DNA of 64,000 nucleotides from Allomuricauda sp. ARW1Y1 (lineage in GTDB: Bacteria; Bacteroidota; Bacteroidia; Flavobacteriales; Flavobacteriaceae): assembly GCF_013407935.1 (NCBI RefSeq), contig NZ_JACBZU010000002.1, positions 806,001 to 870,000 of the forward strand. The letters are read 5' to 3'. Made by a program: the position numbers and the translations under genes. Positions 44,447 to 53,809 of this stretch are shown piece by piece. The notes below the pieces were generated by a model. That model was not told where the DNA came from and ran no database searches. It saw only the letters and a list, made by a program, of their open reading frames with translations. Positions within the stretch are counted from its first letter, which is position 1; the number at the start of each line of letters is the position of its first letter.

Positions 44447-45172
44447 TTACAAACTCATTTTATCCTTAAAAATGTAGGATTGCCTGCGGGAGACCTCTAC
44501 CTCTTCCCCATTCTTCATGGTAAGTTTTAACTTGCCATTGAACCATGGCACCACGTTTTCAATATAGTCCGTGTTGACAATCTGTTGCCGATTCGCCCTA
44601 AAAAAAGAATCCTCGGGCAGTTTTTCCTCCACCTGGTTGAGCGATTTATAGAGCATGGGCTTTTTGTCCTCAAAAAACACCCGCGTATAGTTCCCAACGA
44701 TTTCGAACATCGAAATATCGCCAATCTTCACCAACAAGCACGACTCCCCATCTTTGATGAAAATCTGACTGTTTGCCGTGAGCCTTTTAGCCGTGGTCGA
44801 TTCCGTGGTTTTGGAGGCCAATTTTTCACGCACCTTTTCCAAGGCCATATCAAAACGTTTGTTGCTCACGGGTTTCAGCAAGTAATCCAACGCATTGTAC
44901 TCAAAGGATTTAATGGCATACTCATCATAGGCCGTGGTAAACACGGTAATGGGAACTTCAACCAAGAGCTCCAAGAGATCAAAGCCATTTTTTTCGGGCA
45001 TATTGATATCCAAAAACAATAGGTCGGGAGTTTCCCTTTCTATCAGTTCCACCCCATCGTCCACATTGGCCGCCTCCCCAACGAGCTCCAAATCATCATG
45101 TAATTTGATGAGTTCCTTTAGCTCGTTACGGGCCAACCTAGAGTCTTCCACTATGACTGCCCTAATGTTCAT
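44447..45172 (-). CDS. LytTR-family response regulator
   Basis: 241 residues. The receiver domain (about 1-120) has VIVEDSRLARNEL acidic residues, the phospho-acceptor Asp in LLFLDINMPEKNG and Lys in YLLKPVSNKRF. The LytTR DNA-binding domain (about 140-241) shows FIKDGESCLLVKIGDISMFE and RANRQQIVNTDYIENV. Regulators of this kind bind direct repeats spaced about 21 bp. It overlaps the kinase gene by 4 bp. Its targets are unknown; the repeat at 63684 is a speculative candidate. Confidence 0.92.
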   Translation of the reverse strand: MNIRAVIVEDSRLARNELKELIKLHDDLELVGEAANVDDGVELIERETPDLLFLDINMPEKNGFDLLELLVEVPITVFTTAYDEYAIKSFEYNALDYLLKPVSNKRFDMALEKVREKLASKTTESTTAKRLTANSQIFIKDGESCLLVKIGDISMFEIVGNYTRVFFEDKKPMLYKSLNQVEEKLPEDSFFRANRQQIVNTDYIENVVPWFNGKLKLTMKNGEEVEVSRRQSYIFKDKMSL

Positions 45173-46227
45173 TCCATGGGAATTTTGATTTCTGCCACAA
45201 CCTCATCGGAGATTTCTTTCAAGGTAAAGGATGCCTGATCGGCATACAATAATTTTAATCGTTGTTCAATATTCTTCAAGCCCAATTGGGTGGAATCTTG
45301 GGTCATCTGAAGTTTTCCAGTGTTCCGCACCTCAATATGCAGCCGTTCATTCGTTCTAAAAATAGACAAAACTATCCGTCCACCATGCTTTAGATTGGAA
45401 ATACCGTGTTTGGCGGCGTTTTCGATCAACAATTGAATGATCATTGGAGGAATCCGGAGGTCCAAGGTGTTCTCTTCAATCTGTTTTACAAACTCCAAAC
45501 GGTCCTCAAACTGGATTTTGGACAGGTCGATATAGTTATCCACGACCTCCAGCTCTTCCCGCACAGGAATATCGTTAATGTTGTTCTTGGTCAACGAATA
45601 ACGTAGAATTTCAGAAAGTTTGGTGAGCATTTCCCGAGAACGGTCCACATCTTCCAGCATCAACCCTCGAATATTGTTCAAACTGTTGAACATAAAATGT
45701 GGATTGATCTGCCCTTTTAAGGTATTCAATTGTGCCTGTTTCAGGGTGGTGTTCAACTCCAACCGTTCTATTCTGTTCTGATTCAGTTTCAAGAGCAATT
45801 TGATCACCAAATAGGTGATGGTCCAAGCACCCACCAAAAACAAAGAGTTCAGCACTTGAATCAAAATTTTGTCGTATCCTTCGAACATCTTCTGTTCCAT
45901 CTCCGTCAGTTCTGGACCGAACTCCACATAAATATATCCAAAGAGGATGTTCAATAGACCGAAGAGTAAAGCCGCCAACAAGGTGGATACTATGATTTTG
46001 ATGACTTCCTTCCCTCCAAAAGAATCAAAATGGACATTTTTTTTGAGATACCATCGTAGTATCGAGGTGCTGAATACTCCGATAAAAATACCCACAACGA
46101 CCGAAAAAACGGTCAGTTCCCAACTAAGGTTGTGAGGAACCAAAATTGAAATGGCATTGATAAATCCCCATCCCAATAATTGTAGGGTCCAAAATGCAAT
46201 ATTGCGTTTACGCGAACTTAATTCCAT
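45169..46227 (-). CDS. LytS/YehU-type sensor histidine kinase
   Basis: 352 residues. Four transmembrane segments (about 12-145) are followed by a coiled linker and the His_kinase domain with the phospho-accepting histidine in QINPHFMFNSLNNI, then an ATPase domain (LLIENAAKHGISNLKHGG, GLKNIEQRLKLLY). No extracellular sensor domain is present, so it may sense membrane state or a small ligand. It is coupled to the LytTR regulator by a 4-bp overlap. Confidence 0.92.
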   Translation of the reverse strand: MELSSRKRNIAFWTLQLLGWGFINAISILVPHNLSWELTVFSVVVGIFIGVFSTSILRWYLKKNVHFDSFGGKEVIKIIVSTLLAALLFGLLNILFGYIYVEFGPELTEMEQKMFEGYDKILIQVLNSLFLVGAWTITYLVIKLLLKLNQNRIERLELNTTLKQAQLNTLKGQINPHFMFNSLNNIRGLMLEDVDRSREMLTKLSEILRYSLTKNNINDIPVREELEVVDNYIDLSKIQFEDRLEFVKQIEENTLDLRIPPMIIQLLIENAAKHGISNLKHGGRIVLSIFRTNERLHIEVRNTGKLQMTQDSTQLGLKNIEQRLKLLYADQASFTLKEISDEVVAEIKIPME

Positions 46228-46281
46228 CCTTTAGAGCACAAATGGCTCAAATATACATTAAACTTGATCTGCGAGCGAAGG

Positions 46282-46491
46282 TTAGGAGTTTTGTGCCTCC
46301 TTGCTTTTTAAAGCTTTGCAGCACGATTTTTTATTTGAGACGAATGAAATCCAAATCATACTCGTGCTTGCGTAAAAAACCGGGAAAAACTCCATGTATT
46401 CCCAACCATTCACCTTGCCGATAAAGGCAGTGAAAACGCCTACGATTCCAATGATCAAGACTACTTTCTGATGTGTTGTAAACTTTTTCAT
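46282..46491 (-). CDS. Small two-span membrane protein upstream of the LytTR operon
   Basis: 69 residues. Two hydrophobic segments (VVLIIGIVGVFTAFIG and MEFFPVFYASTSMIWISFV) and a basic, cysteine-containing tail (KKSCCKALKSK). It lies 55 bp upstream of the kinase gene on the same strand and could be the first gene of that operon or its accessory. No family recognised. Confidence 0.55.
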   Translation of the reverse strand: MKKFTTHQKVVLIIGIVGVFTAFIGKVNGWEYMEFFPVFYASTSMIWISFVSNKKSCCKALKSKEAQNS

Positions 46492-46614
46492 AGTGATGTT
46501 TTGATGCGAGGTCCTCGCGGATTATAGAATGATACTAACTAAAAGTGTTATAATCAATTTGGCCAGTGCTATCATGATTGTTCGGTTTTAAGATATTTTG
46601 ATGATGCTAAAGTA

Positions 46615-46666
46615 ATGGACCATTCTTGTCCATAGAAGTGATTTATGACAAGTGGTCATTTTGACC
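46615..46666. promoter_or_regulatory. Cluster of three palindromes upstream of the membrane protein and kinase genes
   Basis: ATGGAC-N7-GTCCAT (46615-46633), ATGAC-N5-GTCAT (46645-46659) and GGTCA-N3-TGACC (46654-46666) lie within 52 bp, the last two overlapping. They sit about 125-175 bp before the 69-residue gene. Their shared GAC/GTC half-sites suggest binding of one dimeric regulator at several sites. No exact TAnnTTTG was found in this gap. Confidence 0.45.
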
Positions 46667-46727
46667 CACCGAACGGTAAAAACCTTGCAAATGGGTCTTA
46701 AAAAAATCGTAAATAGCTGATTTTGTT

Positions 46728-47252
46728 CTATTTTACTTTTGGAGGAAACTTGGAAAACACCTTCTTGACCACCGCACGGAGCTGTTCTTCCCGAACGCTT
46801 GGCGATGCATTGTCACGAAGCCCGCTTTCGGAAGTCGCTTGCCAAATAAGGGCATCACGCTGGGCATCCACCAGGTCAAACTGAATGCTGCGTTTCCAGT
46901 TGGACCCGCCCAGAGGCAATCCAACAGAAATACCGCCACCTACGTTTCGTCCCGTACCGCCAATGCCCACACCAACATTGTTGTTGGGAGCGCCCCTGTA
47001 TTCATCGCTAATGATATTAACGAACAGCTCGGGCTCTTCGGCCAAACGGTAACCTCGCGATTTTAAAGTGGAATCCAAGGCTCGTAGCAATCGTCTTTCG
47101 TCCAACTGACTTAGGCCCGATTTCATATCCGGGTAGTAATTGTAGGTCGTGTATCCTGAAAAATCAATGGTTTTGTCGTAATCATAATTCACCCTCACGG
47201 AGCTACAGGATGCCAATAGAAGCACCAACATTATGGGTAGAACAGTTCGCAT
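46728..47252 (-). CDS. DUF4136 lipoprotein
   Basis: 174 residues with a lipoprotein signal ending LLLASC (Cys16), then VNYDYDKTIDFSGYTTYNYY, the start of the DUF4136 domain, and a glycine-rich stretch (about 92-112). The C-terminus has LRAVVKKVFSKFPPK. The family is widespread in Bacteroidota envelopes without a known role. It stands alone on the minus strand. Confidence 0.88.
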   Translation of the reverse strand: MRTVLPIMLVLLLASCSSVRVNYDYDKTIDFSGYTTYNYYPDMKSGLSQLDERRLLRALDSTLKSRGYRLAEEPELFVNIISDEYRGAPNNNVGVGIGGTGRNVGGGISVGLPLGGSNWKRSIQFDLVDAQRDALIWQATSESGLRDNASPSVREEQLRAVVKKVFSKFPPKVK

Positions 47253-47316
47253 CTTAGGACTTTTGGATTCTCCTAAAATTAATCAATAAATTGATGAAGT
47301 ACCCGAAGAAGGGATA

Positions 47317-48318
47317 TTATTCGTTCAACAGCTTCCAAAGCCTATCCTTGAGCTGCTGAATCCCCAAACCGCTAACGGAAGAGATGAACATGTAGGGAAC
47401 ATCCTTAAAATCGTCCTTCATATCGGCGTCCATTTCCTCGATGAGTTCTTGGTCCAACATATCGCACTTGGATACGGCCACCAAACGTTCCTTGTCCAGC
47501 AATTCAGGATTGTACCGTCTAAGCTCGTCCAATAGGATGTTGTATTCTTGGCTGATGTCCTTGCTATCGGCCGGAATCAAGAACAACAAAGTGGCATTGC
47601 GCTCAATATGCCGCAGAAAATAGTGTCCAAGGCCTTTGCCTTCGGCCGCCCCTTCGATGATTCCGGGAATATCGGCCATTACAAAACTTTGGAAGTCCCG
47701 ATATTCCACAATGCCCAAGTTGGGCTTTAGAGTAGTAAATTCGTAATTGGCAATTTTTGGCTTGGCAGAGGTCATTACCGAAAGTAACGTGGATTTTCCA
47801 GCGTTGGGAAAGCCCACCAGACCAACATCGGCCAAAACCTTCAATTCCAAAGTGAGGTGACCTTCCTGCCCTTTGATTCCGGGCTGTGCGTATCTCGGGG
47901 TTTGATTGGTGGCACTTTTAAAATGCCAGTTTCCCAATCCACCCATACCGCCTTCGAGCACCACTTTCTCCTCACCATCCTCGGTAATCTCAAAAAGGAT
48001 TTCGTTGGTTTCGGTATCGCGTACCACAGTACCCAACGGCACTTCCAAGTACACATCCTCACCATCGGCCCCAGTACTTCGGCTTTTGCTGCCATGCTCT
48101 CCGTGACCGGCCTTAAAATGTTTTTGGAACTTAAAATGGACCAAGGTCCACAAGTTTTTGTTCCCTTTGATTATGACATGACCTCCTCGACCACCATCAC
48201 CTCCATCCGGGCCGCCTTTGGCCACATATTTTTCGCGACGCAAGTGTGCAGAACCCTTCCCCCCGTTTCCGGAAGCAATGTGCACCTTTACATAATCGAC
48301 AAAATTTCCTTCGGTCAT
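47317..48318 (-). CDS. obgE: GTPase Obg/CgtA
   Basis: 333 residues: the glycine-rich Obg fold (about 1-158, [20 protein letters not shown]), then the G domain with the P-loop [12 protein letters not shown], the switch [16 protein letters not shown] and the SKCDMLD specificity motif. It works in 50S assembly and stress control. The C-terminal OCT domain of some relatives is absent, which is normal for this phylum. It lies 32 bp after the hpt-adk gene and may share its transcript. Confidence 0.96.
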   Translation of the reverse strand: MTEGNFVDYVKVHIASGNGGKGSAHLRREKYVAKGGPDGGDGGRGGHVIIKGNKNLWTLVHFKFQKHFKAGHGEHGSKSRSTGADGEDVYLEVPLGTVVRDTETNEILFEITEDGEEKVVLEGGMGGLGNWHFKSATNQTPRYAQPGIKGQEGHLTLELKVLADVGLVGFPNAGKSTLLSVMTSAKPKIANYEFTTLKPNLGIVEYRDFQSFVMADIPGIIEGAAEGKGLGHYFLRHIERNATLLFLIPADSKDISQEYNILLDELRRYNPELLDKERLVAVSKCDMLDQELIEEMDADMKDDFKDVPYMFISSVSGLGIQQLKDRLWKLLNE

Positions 48319-48350
48319 ATGCTAAACTAAAAAATCGTTGTGGAAATCAA

Positions 48351-49466
48351 CTACAGGGAGTCGATTACCTTGCTCAAACGTTCGGTAATATCTTGAATAT
48401 CCCCTATTCCATTTACGGAGTGGAATTTTCCCTGTGCTTCGTAGTAGGCTTTGAGCGGTGCCGTTTTTTCATTGTATTCATCAAAACGGTTGCGGATCTT
48501 GCTCTCGTCCTGATCATCGGAGCGTCCGCTGCTCTTGCCACGTTCCAATAAACGTTCCACCAAAATATCATCCTCTGCTTCCAGGGCAATGGTTGCGTTT
48601 ACTTTCATGTCCTTGGACTCCAAGAAATTGTCCAACGCCTGTGCTTGGGCGGCAGTTCGCGGGAAGCCGTCAAAAATAAAACCTGCCGCATCCGGGTTTT
48701 TCTCCACCTCGTCCTTGAGCATATCGATGGTCACCTCATCTGGCACCAATTCTCCCTTATCGATATAGGATTTTGCCAAGGTACCGAGTTCGGTCCCGTT
48801 TTTAATATTGAAACGGAACACATCCCCCGTGGAAATGTGTTTTAGATTGTACTTTTCCTTTAGGAAACCTGCTTGGGTTCCTTTTCCTGCTCCTGGCTTT
48901 CCAAAAAGCACTAGGTTGATCATATCTGTTTGATTTAATTGGTAAACTTCTCTAAGGTTACGGCCCAGTTCATTGTAATCCAGTCCATATCCCACTATAA
49001 AGTGATCGGGAATTTCCAGACCCACGTAATCGATGGCGTATTCCCCGTTGTAAATATCCGATTTGTAAAAAAGGGTCCCGATTTTGAACTCCTTTACATT
49101 CTTGTTGGAAAAGAGATGAACCAATTGCTTCAAGGTTCGTCCCGTATCCACCACATCTTCCAAAATAATGACACTCTTTCCTTCCAGTTCATCGGGAACA
49201 TCCAACAGCGTTTCCACAATGCCCGTTGAGGTCAGCCCCTGATAGGAACTCAACCGCACAAAGGACACCTCACAAGGGTGTTGATAGGCCTTCAAAAAAT
49301 CGGACACAAACATAAAGGCACCATTGAGCACGCCCACAAACAAGGGTGTTTCATCCTTGTAATCGGCCGCGATCTCCTTGGCCATTTTATCAATGGCAGC
49401 AAGGATTTGTTCTTCCTTTAAATACGGCTTAAAATACTTGTCGTGGAGTTTGATCAATGTTCTCAA
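48351..49466 (-). CDS. Fused hypoxanthine phosphoribosyltransferase and adenylate kinase
   Basis: 371 residues. Residues 1-178 form a type I phosphoribosyltransferase with the PRPP-binding VIILEDVVDTGRT (99-111). Residues about 182-371 form an adenylate kinase with the P-loop GKPGAGKGTQ (189-198; the family has GPPGAGKGTQ), the AMP-site FIFDGFPRT and a short LID (ERGKSSGRSDD). It joins purine salvage (IMP/GMP from bases and PRPP) with AMP + ATP = 2 ADP. Met182 could also start a separate Adk. It diverges from purK-purE, which are also purine genes. Confidence 0.93.
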   Translation of the reverse strand: MRTLIKLHDKYFKPYLKEEQILAAIDKMAKEIAADYKDETPLFVGVLNGAFMFVSDFLKAYQHPCEVSFVRLSSYQGLTSTGIVETLLDVPDELEGKSVIILEDVVDTGRTLKQLVHLFSNKNVKEFKIGTLFYKSDIYNGEYAIDYVGLEIPDHFIVGYGLDYNELGRNLREVYQLNQTDMINLVLFGKPGAGKGTQAGFLKEKYNLKHISTGDVFRFNIKNGTELGTLAKSYIDKGELVPDEVTIDMLKDEVEKNPDAAGFIFDGFPRTAAQAQALDNFLESKDMKVNATIALEAEDDILVERLLERGKSSGRSDDQDESKIRNRFDEYNEKTAPLKAYYEAQGKFHSVNGIGDIQDITERLSKVIDSL

Positions 49467-49482
49467 GTTATGGTCAGGTTGG

Positions 49483-49490
49483 CAAAGATA
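49483..49490 (-). promoter_or_regulatory. Candidate -7 element for hpt-adk
   Basis: On the minus strand TATCTTTG matches TAnnTTTG, 16 bp before the ATG at 49466. No TTG stands 19 bp further upstream, so only the -7 part is supported. Confidence 0.4.
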
Positions 49491-49544
49491 CTATTTTTAG
49501 CACTCCTAAGCCCCTACATCTTTTATACCCTCGTGGATTTCATG

Positions 49545-49552
49545 TATTTTTG
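49545..49552 (+). promoter_or_regulatory. Candidate -7 element for purK
   Basis: TATTTTTG matches TAnnTTTG and would start transcription about 17 nt before the purK ATG at 49575. A -33 TTG at the right distance is missing. It also supports the later ATG over the longer in-frame reading that begins at 49443. Confidence 0.45.
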
Positions 49553-49574
49553 CCCACATTCAATATACAGATCG

Positions 49575-50729
49575 ATGCAATTTTTCTCTTCTGACTTTAA
49601 ACTGGGAATTTTAGGTGGCGGACAATTGGGCAAAATGATGCTCTACGAAACCCGGAAATGGGACGTACAGACCAAGGTTATGGATGCCTCTGCCGAAGCA
49701 CCCTGCAAAATAGCCTGCAATGAATTTGTACAGGGCAGTTTGATGGATTTTGATGCCGTTTATGCCTTTGGGAAGGATGTAGACGTGCTGACCATCGAAA
49801 TTGAAAACGTCAACGTAAACGCTCTTGAAAAATTGGAACACGAGGGAATCAAGGTCTACCCCCCCACAAAAACCTTGAGAACCATACAGAATAAGGCCGT
49901 ACAAAAATTGTTTTATACGGACCATGGTATCCCAACGGCACCTTTCACCCGATTTGCCTACACCTCCGAAATTGAGGACAGCATCCTGAACGGCGGGCTT
50001 TCCTTGCCCTTTGTATGGAAAAGTGCCCAATTTGGCTATGATGGCCAAGGGGTTAAGGTTGTCCGAACCATGGAAGATCTAAAAGACCTCCCCAATGTGG
50101 AGTGCATTGCCGAGCAAATGATCGACTTTAAAAATGAATTGGCCGTTATCGTGGCACGAAACACCAAAGGTGAAGTCGTCACGTACCCTGTGGTGGAAAT
50201 GGAGTTTCACCCAGAGGCCAATCAAGTGGAATACGTAATCTGTCCCGCTCGGATTGATGACGAAGTGGCCCAAAGAGCTAGGGAAATTGCATTAAAAGTT
50301 TCGGAGCACATGAAACACGTTGGCCTATTGGCCGTAGAAATGTTCCAGACCCAAGACGACCAAATTTTGGTGAACGAATCGGCTCCAAGACCGCACAACA
50401 GTGGCCATTATAGTATTGAAGCGGGCTACACCAACCAATTTGAACAGCACATCAGGGCCATTTTAGGCTTGCCACTAGGAAAAACGGACAGTAAAGTCGC
50501 CGGAATTATGGTTAATTTGGTGGGAGCTGAAGGCCATACCGGCGATGTGGTCTACGAAAACATCGAAAAAATATTGGAAATGGATGGAGTAACCCCGCAC
50601 ATTTACGGTAAAAAACAAACCCGCCCTTTCCGCAAAATGGGCCACGTGACCATCGTGGACGAAAATATGGCCAGGGCCAGGGAAGTGGCACAGCAAGTAA
50701 AGGAAACCATAAAAGTGATAAGCAAATAG
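49575..50729 (+). CDS. purK: 5-(carboxyamino)imidazole ribonucleotide synthase
   Basis: 384-residue ATP-grasp enzyme that makes N5-CAIR from AIR, ATP and bicarbonate in purine synthesis. KLGILGGGQLGKMMLYETRK begins the N-terminal domain; PFVWKSAQFGYDGQGVKVV and LVNESAPRPHNSGHYSIEA are the ATP-grasp features. The ATG at 49575 gives the conserved start; the longer reading overlaps the divergent hpt-adk gene. purE follows 3 bp downstream. Confidence 0.96.
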   Translation: MQFFSSDFKLGILGGGQLGKMMLYETRKWDVQTKVMDASAEAPCKIACNEFVQGSLMDFDAVYAFGKDVDVLTIEIENVNVNALEKLEHEGIKVYPPTKTLRTIQNKAVQKLFYTDHGIPTAPFTRFAYTSEIEDSILNGGLSLPFVWKSAQFGYDGQGVKVVRTMEDLKDLPNVECIAEQMIDFKNELAVIVARNTKGEVVTYPVVEMEFHPEANQVEYVICPARIDDEVAQRAREIALKVSEHMKHVGLLAVEMFQTQDDQILVNESAPRPHNSGHYSIEAGYTNQFEQHIRAILGLPLGKTDSKVAGIMVNLVGAEGHTGDVVYENIEKILEMDGVTPHIYGKKQTRPFRKMGHVTIVDENMARAREVAQQVKETIKVISK

Positions 50730-50732
50730 GAT

Positions 50733-51224
50733 ATGAGCAAAGTAGCCGTAATCATGGGAAGCACAAGCGACCTTCCCGTTATGCAAGACGCCATCGATAT
50801 ATTGAAGGAATTGGGAGTACAAGTGGATGTAGACATCGTATCTGCCCACCGGACCCCCGAAAAACTGTTCAGTTTTAGCAAAAGCGCACACACCAATGGG
50901 TATTCGGCCATTATTGCCGGTGCCGGAGGGGCTGCTCACTTGCCCGGAATGGTGGCATCCCTATCGCCATTGCCAGTTATAGGCGTTCCCGTAAAAAGCA
51001 GTAATTCCATAGATGGCTGGGACTCTGTGCTATCCATTTTACAAATGCCCGGTGGAGTTCCCGTGGCCACAGTAGCCTTGAACGGTGCAAAAAACGCTGG
51101 AATCCTCGCCGCACAGATCATAGGAAGCTCCAACAGCCAGATTATGGAAAACATTATCGCCTACAAAGAGGGACTCAAGGAAAAAGTAATCAAAGGTGCC
51201 GAAGAGGTACAGAAAAAATACTAA
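50733..51224 (+). CDS. purE: N5-carboxyaminoimidazole ribonucleotide mutase
   Basis: 163-residue class I PurE that converts N5-CAIR to CAIR. VAVIMGSTSDLPVMQDAIDI, the catalytic-histidine region SAHRTPEKLFSF and the AGAGGAAHLPGMVAS loop are all conserved. It forms an operon with purK. Confidence 0.97.
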   Translation: MSKVAVIMGSTSDLPVMQDAIDILKELGVQVDVDIVSAHRTPEKLFSFSKSAHTNGYSAIIAGAGGAAHLPGMVASLSPLPVIGVPVKSSNSIDGWDSVLSILQMPGGVPVATVALNGAKNAGILAAQIIGSSNSQIMENIIAYKEGLKEKVIKGAEEVQKKY

Positions 51225-51241
51225 GTAGCAACCCATAGCTC

Positions 51242-51628
51242 ATGAACTTCAACCAAATTGGCATTTTGGTAGGGATTTGTGCCGTAGCCTTTTTTGGCTT
51301 CACGCTGAAAAAAGTAAGCAACCCCTATATCAAAGGACTTTGGAAAAGTGGTCTTTTGGTTTTCTTCCTATATGCGGCCATATTGATCTATGTGGAAATA
51401 CGCTGGCAATTTATTTCCAGTTATGCCCAAAAATATGACCTGAACGGCAATGGTTTTGTGGATTTGAACGAGTATTCCGATGAAGCCATGGCCGCCATGA
51501 ACAAAATGACAAGCGGTGCCAAAGCAAAAAGCTTCGCTGCCCTCACCGTTGCGGGATTATCCTCCATCATCGGATTTGGATTTTTGATAAGCGATTGGGC
51601 CGTAACCTATTTAAAGAACAAAGAGTAG
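51242..51628 (+). CDS. Small membrane protein with an EF-hand-like loop
   Basis: 128 residues with about three hydrophobic segments (8-25, 36-55, 100-122). Between the second and third is DLNGNGFVDLNEY, which fits a canonical EF-hand calcium loop D-x-N-x-N-G-x-V-D-x-x-E. It lies 17 bp after purE and 10 bp before the M3 peptidase gene on the same strand. A calcium-sensing role is inference; no named family was recognised. Confidence 0.65.
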   Translation: MNFNQIGILVGICAVAFFGFTLKKVSNPYIKGLWKSGLLVFFLYAAILIYVEIRWQFISSYAQKYDLNGNGFVDLNEYSDEAMAAMNKMTSGAKAKSFAALTVAGLSSIIGFGFLISDWAVTYLKNKE

Positions 51629-51638
51629 AACAACAACT

Positions 51639-53660
51639 ATGAACAATCCATTATTGGAGCCTTTTGATGAGGCACCATTTTCCAAAATAAAGAACGAACA
51701 TTTTAAACCGGCCTTTCTTCAAGCCATCGAAGATGCCAAAAAAGAAATCGATGCCATTGTAGCCAATCCAGAAGCCCCCACTTTTGAAAATACTTTGGAA
51801 GCTTTGGATTTTGCCGGATATCAACTCGACCGTATTTCAAGTATCTTTTTTAACCTAAACTCGGCAGAGACCAACGAAGAAATCCAGAAAATAGCGCAAG
51901 AGGTATCGCCATGGTTATCCGAATTCAGCAATGACATTACCTTGAACGAAGGTCTTTTTGCACGCATCAAAACGGTTTATGAGCAAAGAGATTCGTTGGA
52001 CCTGACCACAGAGCAACGGACCCTCCTCGAGAAGAAATACAAGAATTTTAGCCGGAACGGGGCCAATTTAACCGAAGAGAACAAAAAACGCCTTCGGGAA
52101 ATCGATACGGAGCTTGCCAAACTGAAACTCACCTTTGGTGAAAATGTTTTGGCGGAGACCAACAAATACGAAATGTTGCTTACGGATGAAAAGGATGTGG
52201 ACGGACTTCCGGATGGCACCAAGGAAGCTGCTGCCCAACTGGCAGAATCCAAGGGCAAAGAGGGTTGGCTGATCACTTTGGACTACCCAAGCTACATCCC
52301 TTTTATGAAATATGCCAAAAACAGGGAGTTGCGAAAGAAACTATCCATGGCCTTCGGAAGCAAAGGGTTTCACGGTGACGAGCTGGACAATCAGGAGAAT
52401 GTAAAGCGAATCGTGAACCTACGCCACGAAAGAGCCAATTTATTGGGCTATACAACCCATGCCCACTTTGTGCTTGAAGAGCGTATGGCGGAAACCCCCG
52501 AAAAAGTACAGGAATTTCTCAACGAACTTTTGGAAAAAGCCAAACCTGCCGCAGAACGTGAGTTTGCCGAACTGGAAGCCTATGCCAAAGAGTTGGACCA
52601 TATCGACCGTTTGGAAAAATGGGACAGTGCCTACTATTCGGAAAGATTGAAGCAAAAACTCTTCAATTTGGACGATGAAAAGCTAAAACCCTATTTCAAG
52701 CTCGAAAATGTAATCAACGGGGTGTTTAAGGTAGCGGAAAATCTCTTTGGACTCACCTTCAAGGAAGTAGACCATGTGGACAAGTATCACCAAGAAGTAA
52801 AAACCTTTGAAGTGTACGAAAATGGAAACTTTATCTCCCTGTTTTATGCCGATTTCCACCCAAGGCCAGGAAAACGAGGCGGCGCTTGGATGACCAGTTA
52901 CAAACCACAATACATATTCCATGGTAAAAACAACAGGCCACATATTTCCAATGTCTGTAATTTTACCAAGCCTACCAGTTCAAAACCATCATTGCTTACC
53001 TTCAACGAGGTCACTACGCTATTCCATGAATTCGGACATGCGCTGCACGGCATGTTGGCCAACACCACCTACCCAAGCCTATCGGGAACGTCTGTGTACT
53101 GGGACTTTGTGGAATTACCAAGTCAGGTGATGGAAAATTGGTGCTACGAAAAAGAGGCCTTGGAACTCTTTGCCCATCACTACGAAACCGGTGAATTGAT
53201 TCCTATGGAACTCGTGGAGAAAATAAAGGAATCCGCCACATTTCAAGAAGGGATGGCCACGGTTCGCCAATTGAGCTTTGGATTGCTGGACATGGCCTGG
53301 CATGGCGGCGACCCATCAAACATAACAGATGTAAAAGCCTTTGAAGATGCCGCGTTCGAAAGCACCGATCTGTTCCCAAAAACACCGGAAACGTGCATGA
53401 GCACGTCATTCGCCCATATTTTTCAAGGTGGGTATTCATCTGGCTACTATAGTTACAAGTGGGCAGAGGTATTGGATGCGGACGCTTTTGCCTACTTTAA
53501 GGAAAATGGAATTTTCAGTAAAACGGTTGCCAATAAGTTCAAGGAGTTCGTGCTTTCCAAAGGAGGCACCGAAAACCCGATGGAACTGTACATAAAATTT
53601 AGGGGAGCCGAACCAAGCATTGATGCCTTGTTGGAGCGGGCAGGATTGCTAGCCAAATAA
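51639..53660 (+). CDS. M3-family zinc oligopeptidase (Dcp/OpdA-like)
   Basis: 673 residues, no signal peptide, so probably cytosolic. The zinc site HEFGHALHGML is present, with the third ligand expected in the following ELPSQVMENWCYE stretch. The N-terminal helical part begins PLLEPFDEAPFSKIKNEHF as in peptidyl-dipeptidase/oligopeptidase A proteins. It degrades short peptides. Which subtype it is cannot be settled by reading alone. Confidence 0.93.
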   Translation: MNNPLLEPFDEAPFSKIKNEHFKPAFLQAIEDAKKEIDAIVANPEAPTFENTLEALDFAGYQLDRISSIFFNLNSAETNEEIQKIAQEVSPWLSEFSNDITLNEGLFARIKTVYEQRDSLDLTTEQRTLLEKKYKNFSRNGANLTEENKKRLREIDTELAKLKLTFGENVLAETNKYEMLLTDEKDVDGLPDGTKEAAAQLAESKGKEGWLITLDYPSYIPFMKYAKNRELRKKLSMAFGSKGFHGDELDNQENVKRIVNLRHERANLLGYTTHAHFVLEERMAETPEKVQEFLNELLEKAKPAAEREFAELEAYAKELDHIDRLEKWDSAYYSERLKQKLFNLDDEKLKPYFKLENVINGVFKVAENLFGLTFKEVDHVDKYHQEVKTFEVYENGNFISLFYADFHPRPGKRGGAWMTSYKPQYIFHGKNNRPHISNVCNFTKPTSSKPSLLTFNEVTTLFHEFGHALHGMLANTTYPSLSGTSVYWDFVELPSQVMENWCYEKEALELFAHHYETGELIPMELVEKIKESATFQEGMATVRQLSFGLLDMAWHGGDPSNITDVKAFEDAAFESTDLFPKTPETCMSTSFAHIFQGGYSSGYYSYKWAEVLDADAFAYFKENGIFSKTVANKFKEFVLSKGGTENPMELYIKFRGAEPSIDALLERAGLLAK

Positions 53661-53809
53661 AAAGGTAGGTGACCACAATTTGGAATTACCATTAGGAAAG
53701 TGAAGGAAATTTAGTATCTTTTTAAGAAAATTGCATTACCTGACCCATAAAGCTTGAAAGTTCCCATAAATAATCAAGGCTTGCTTTGTTATAACCAACC
53801 CCGAAGTAT

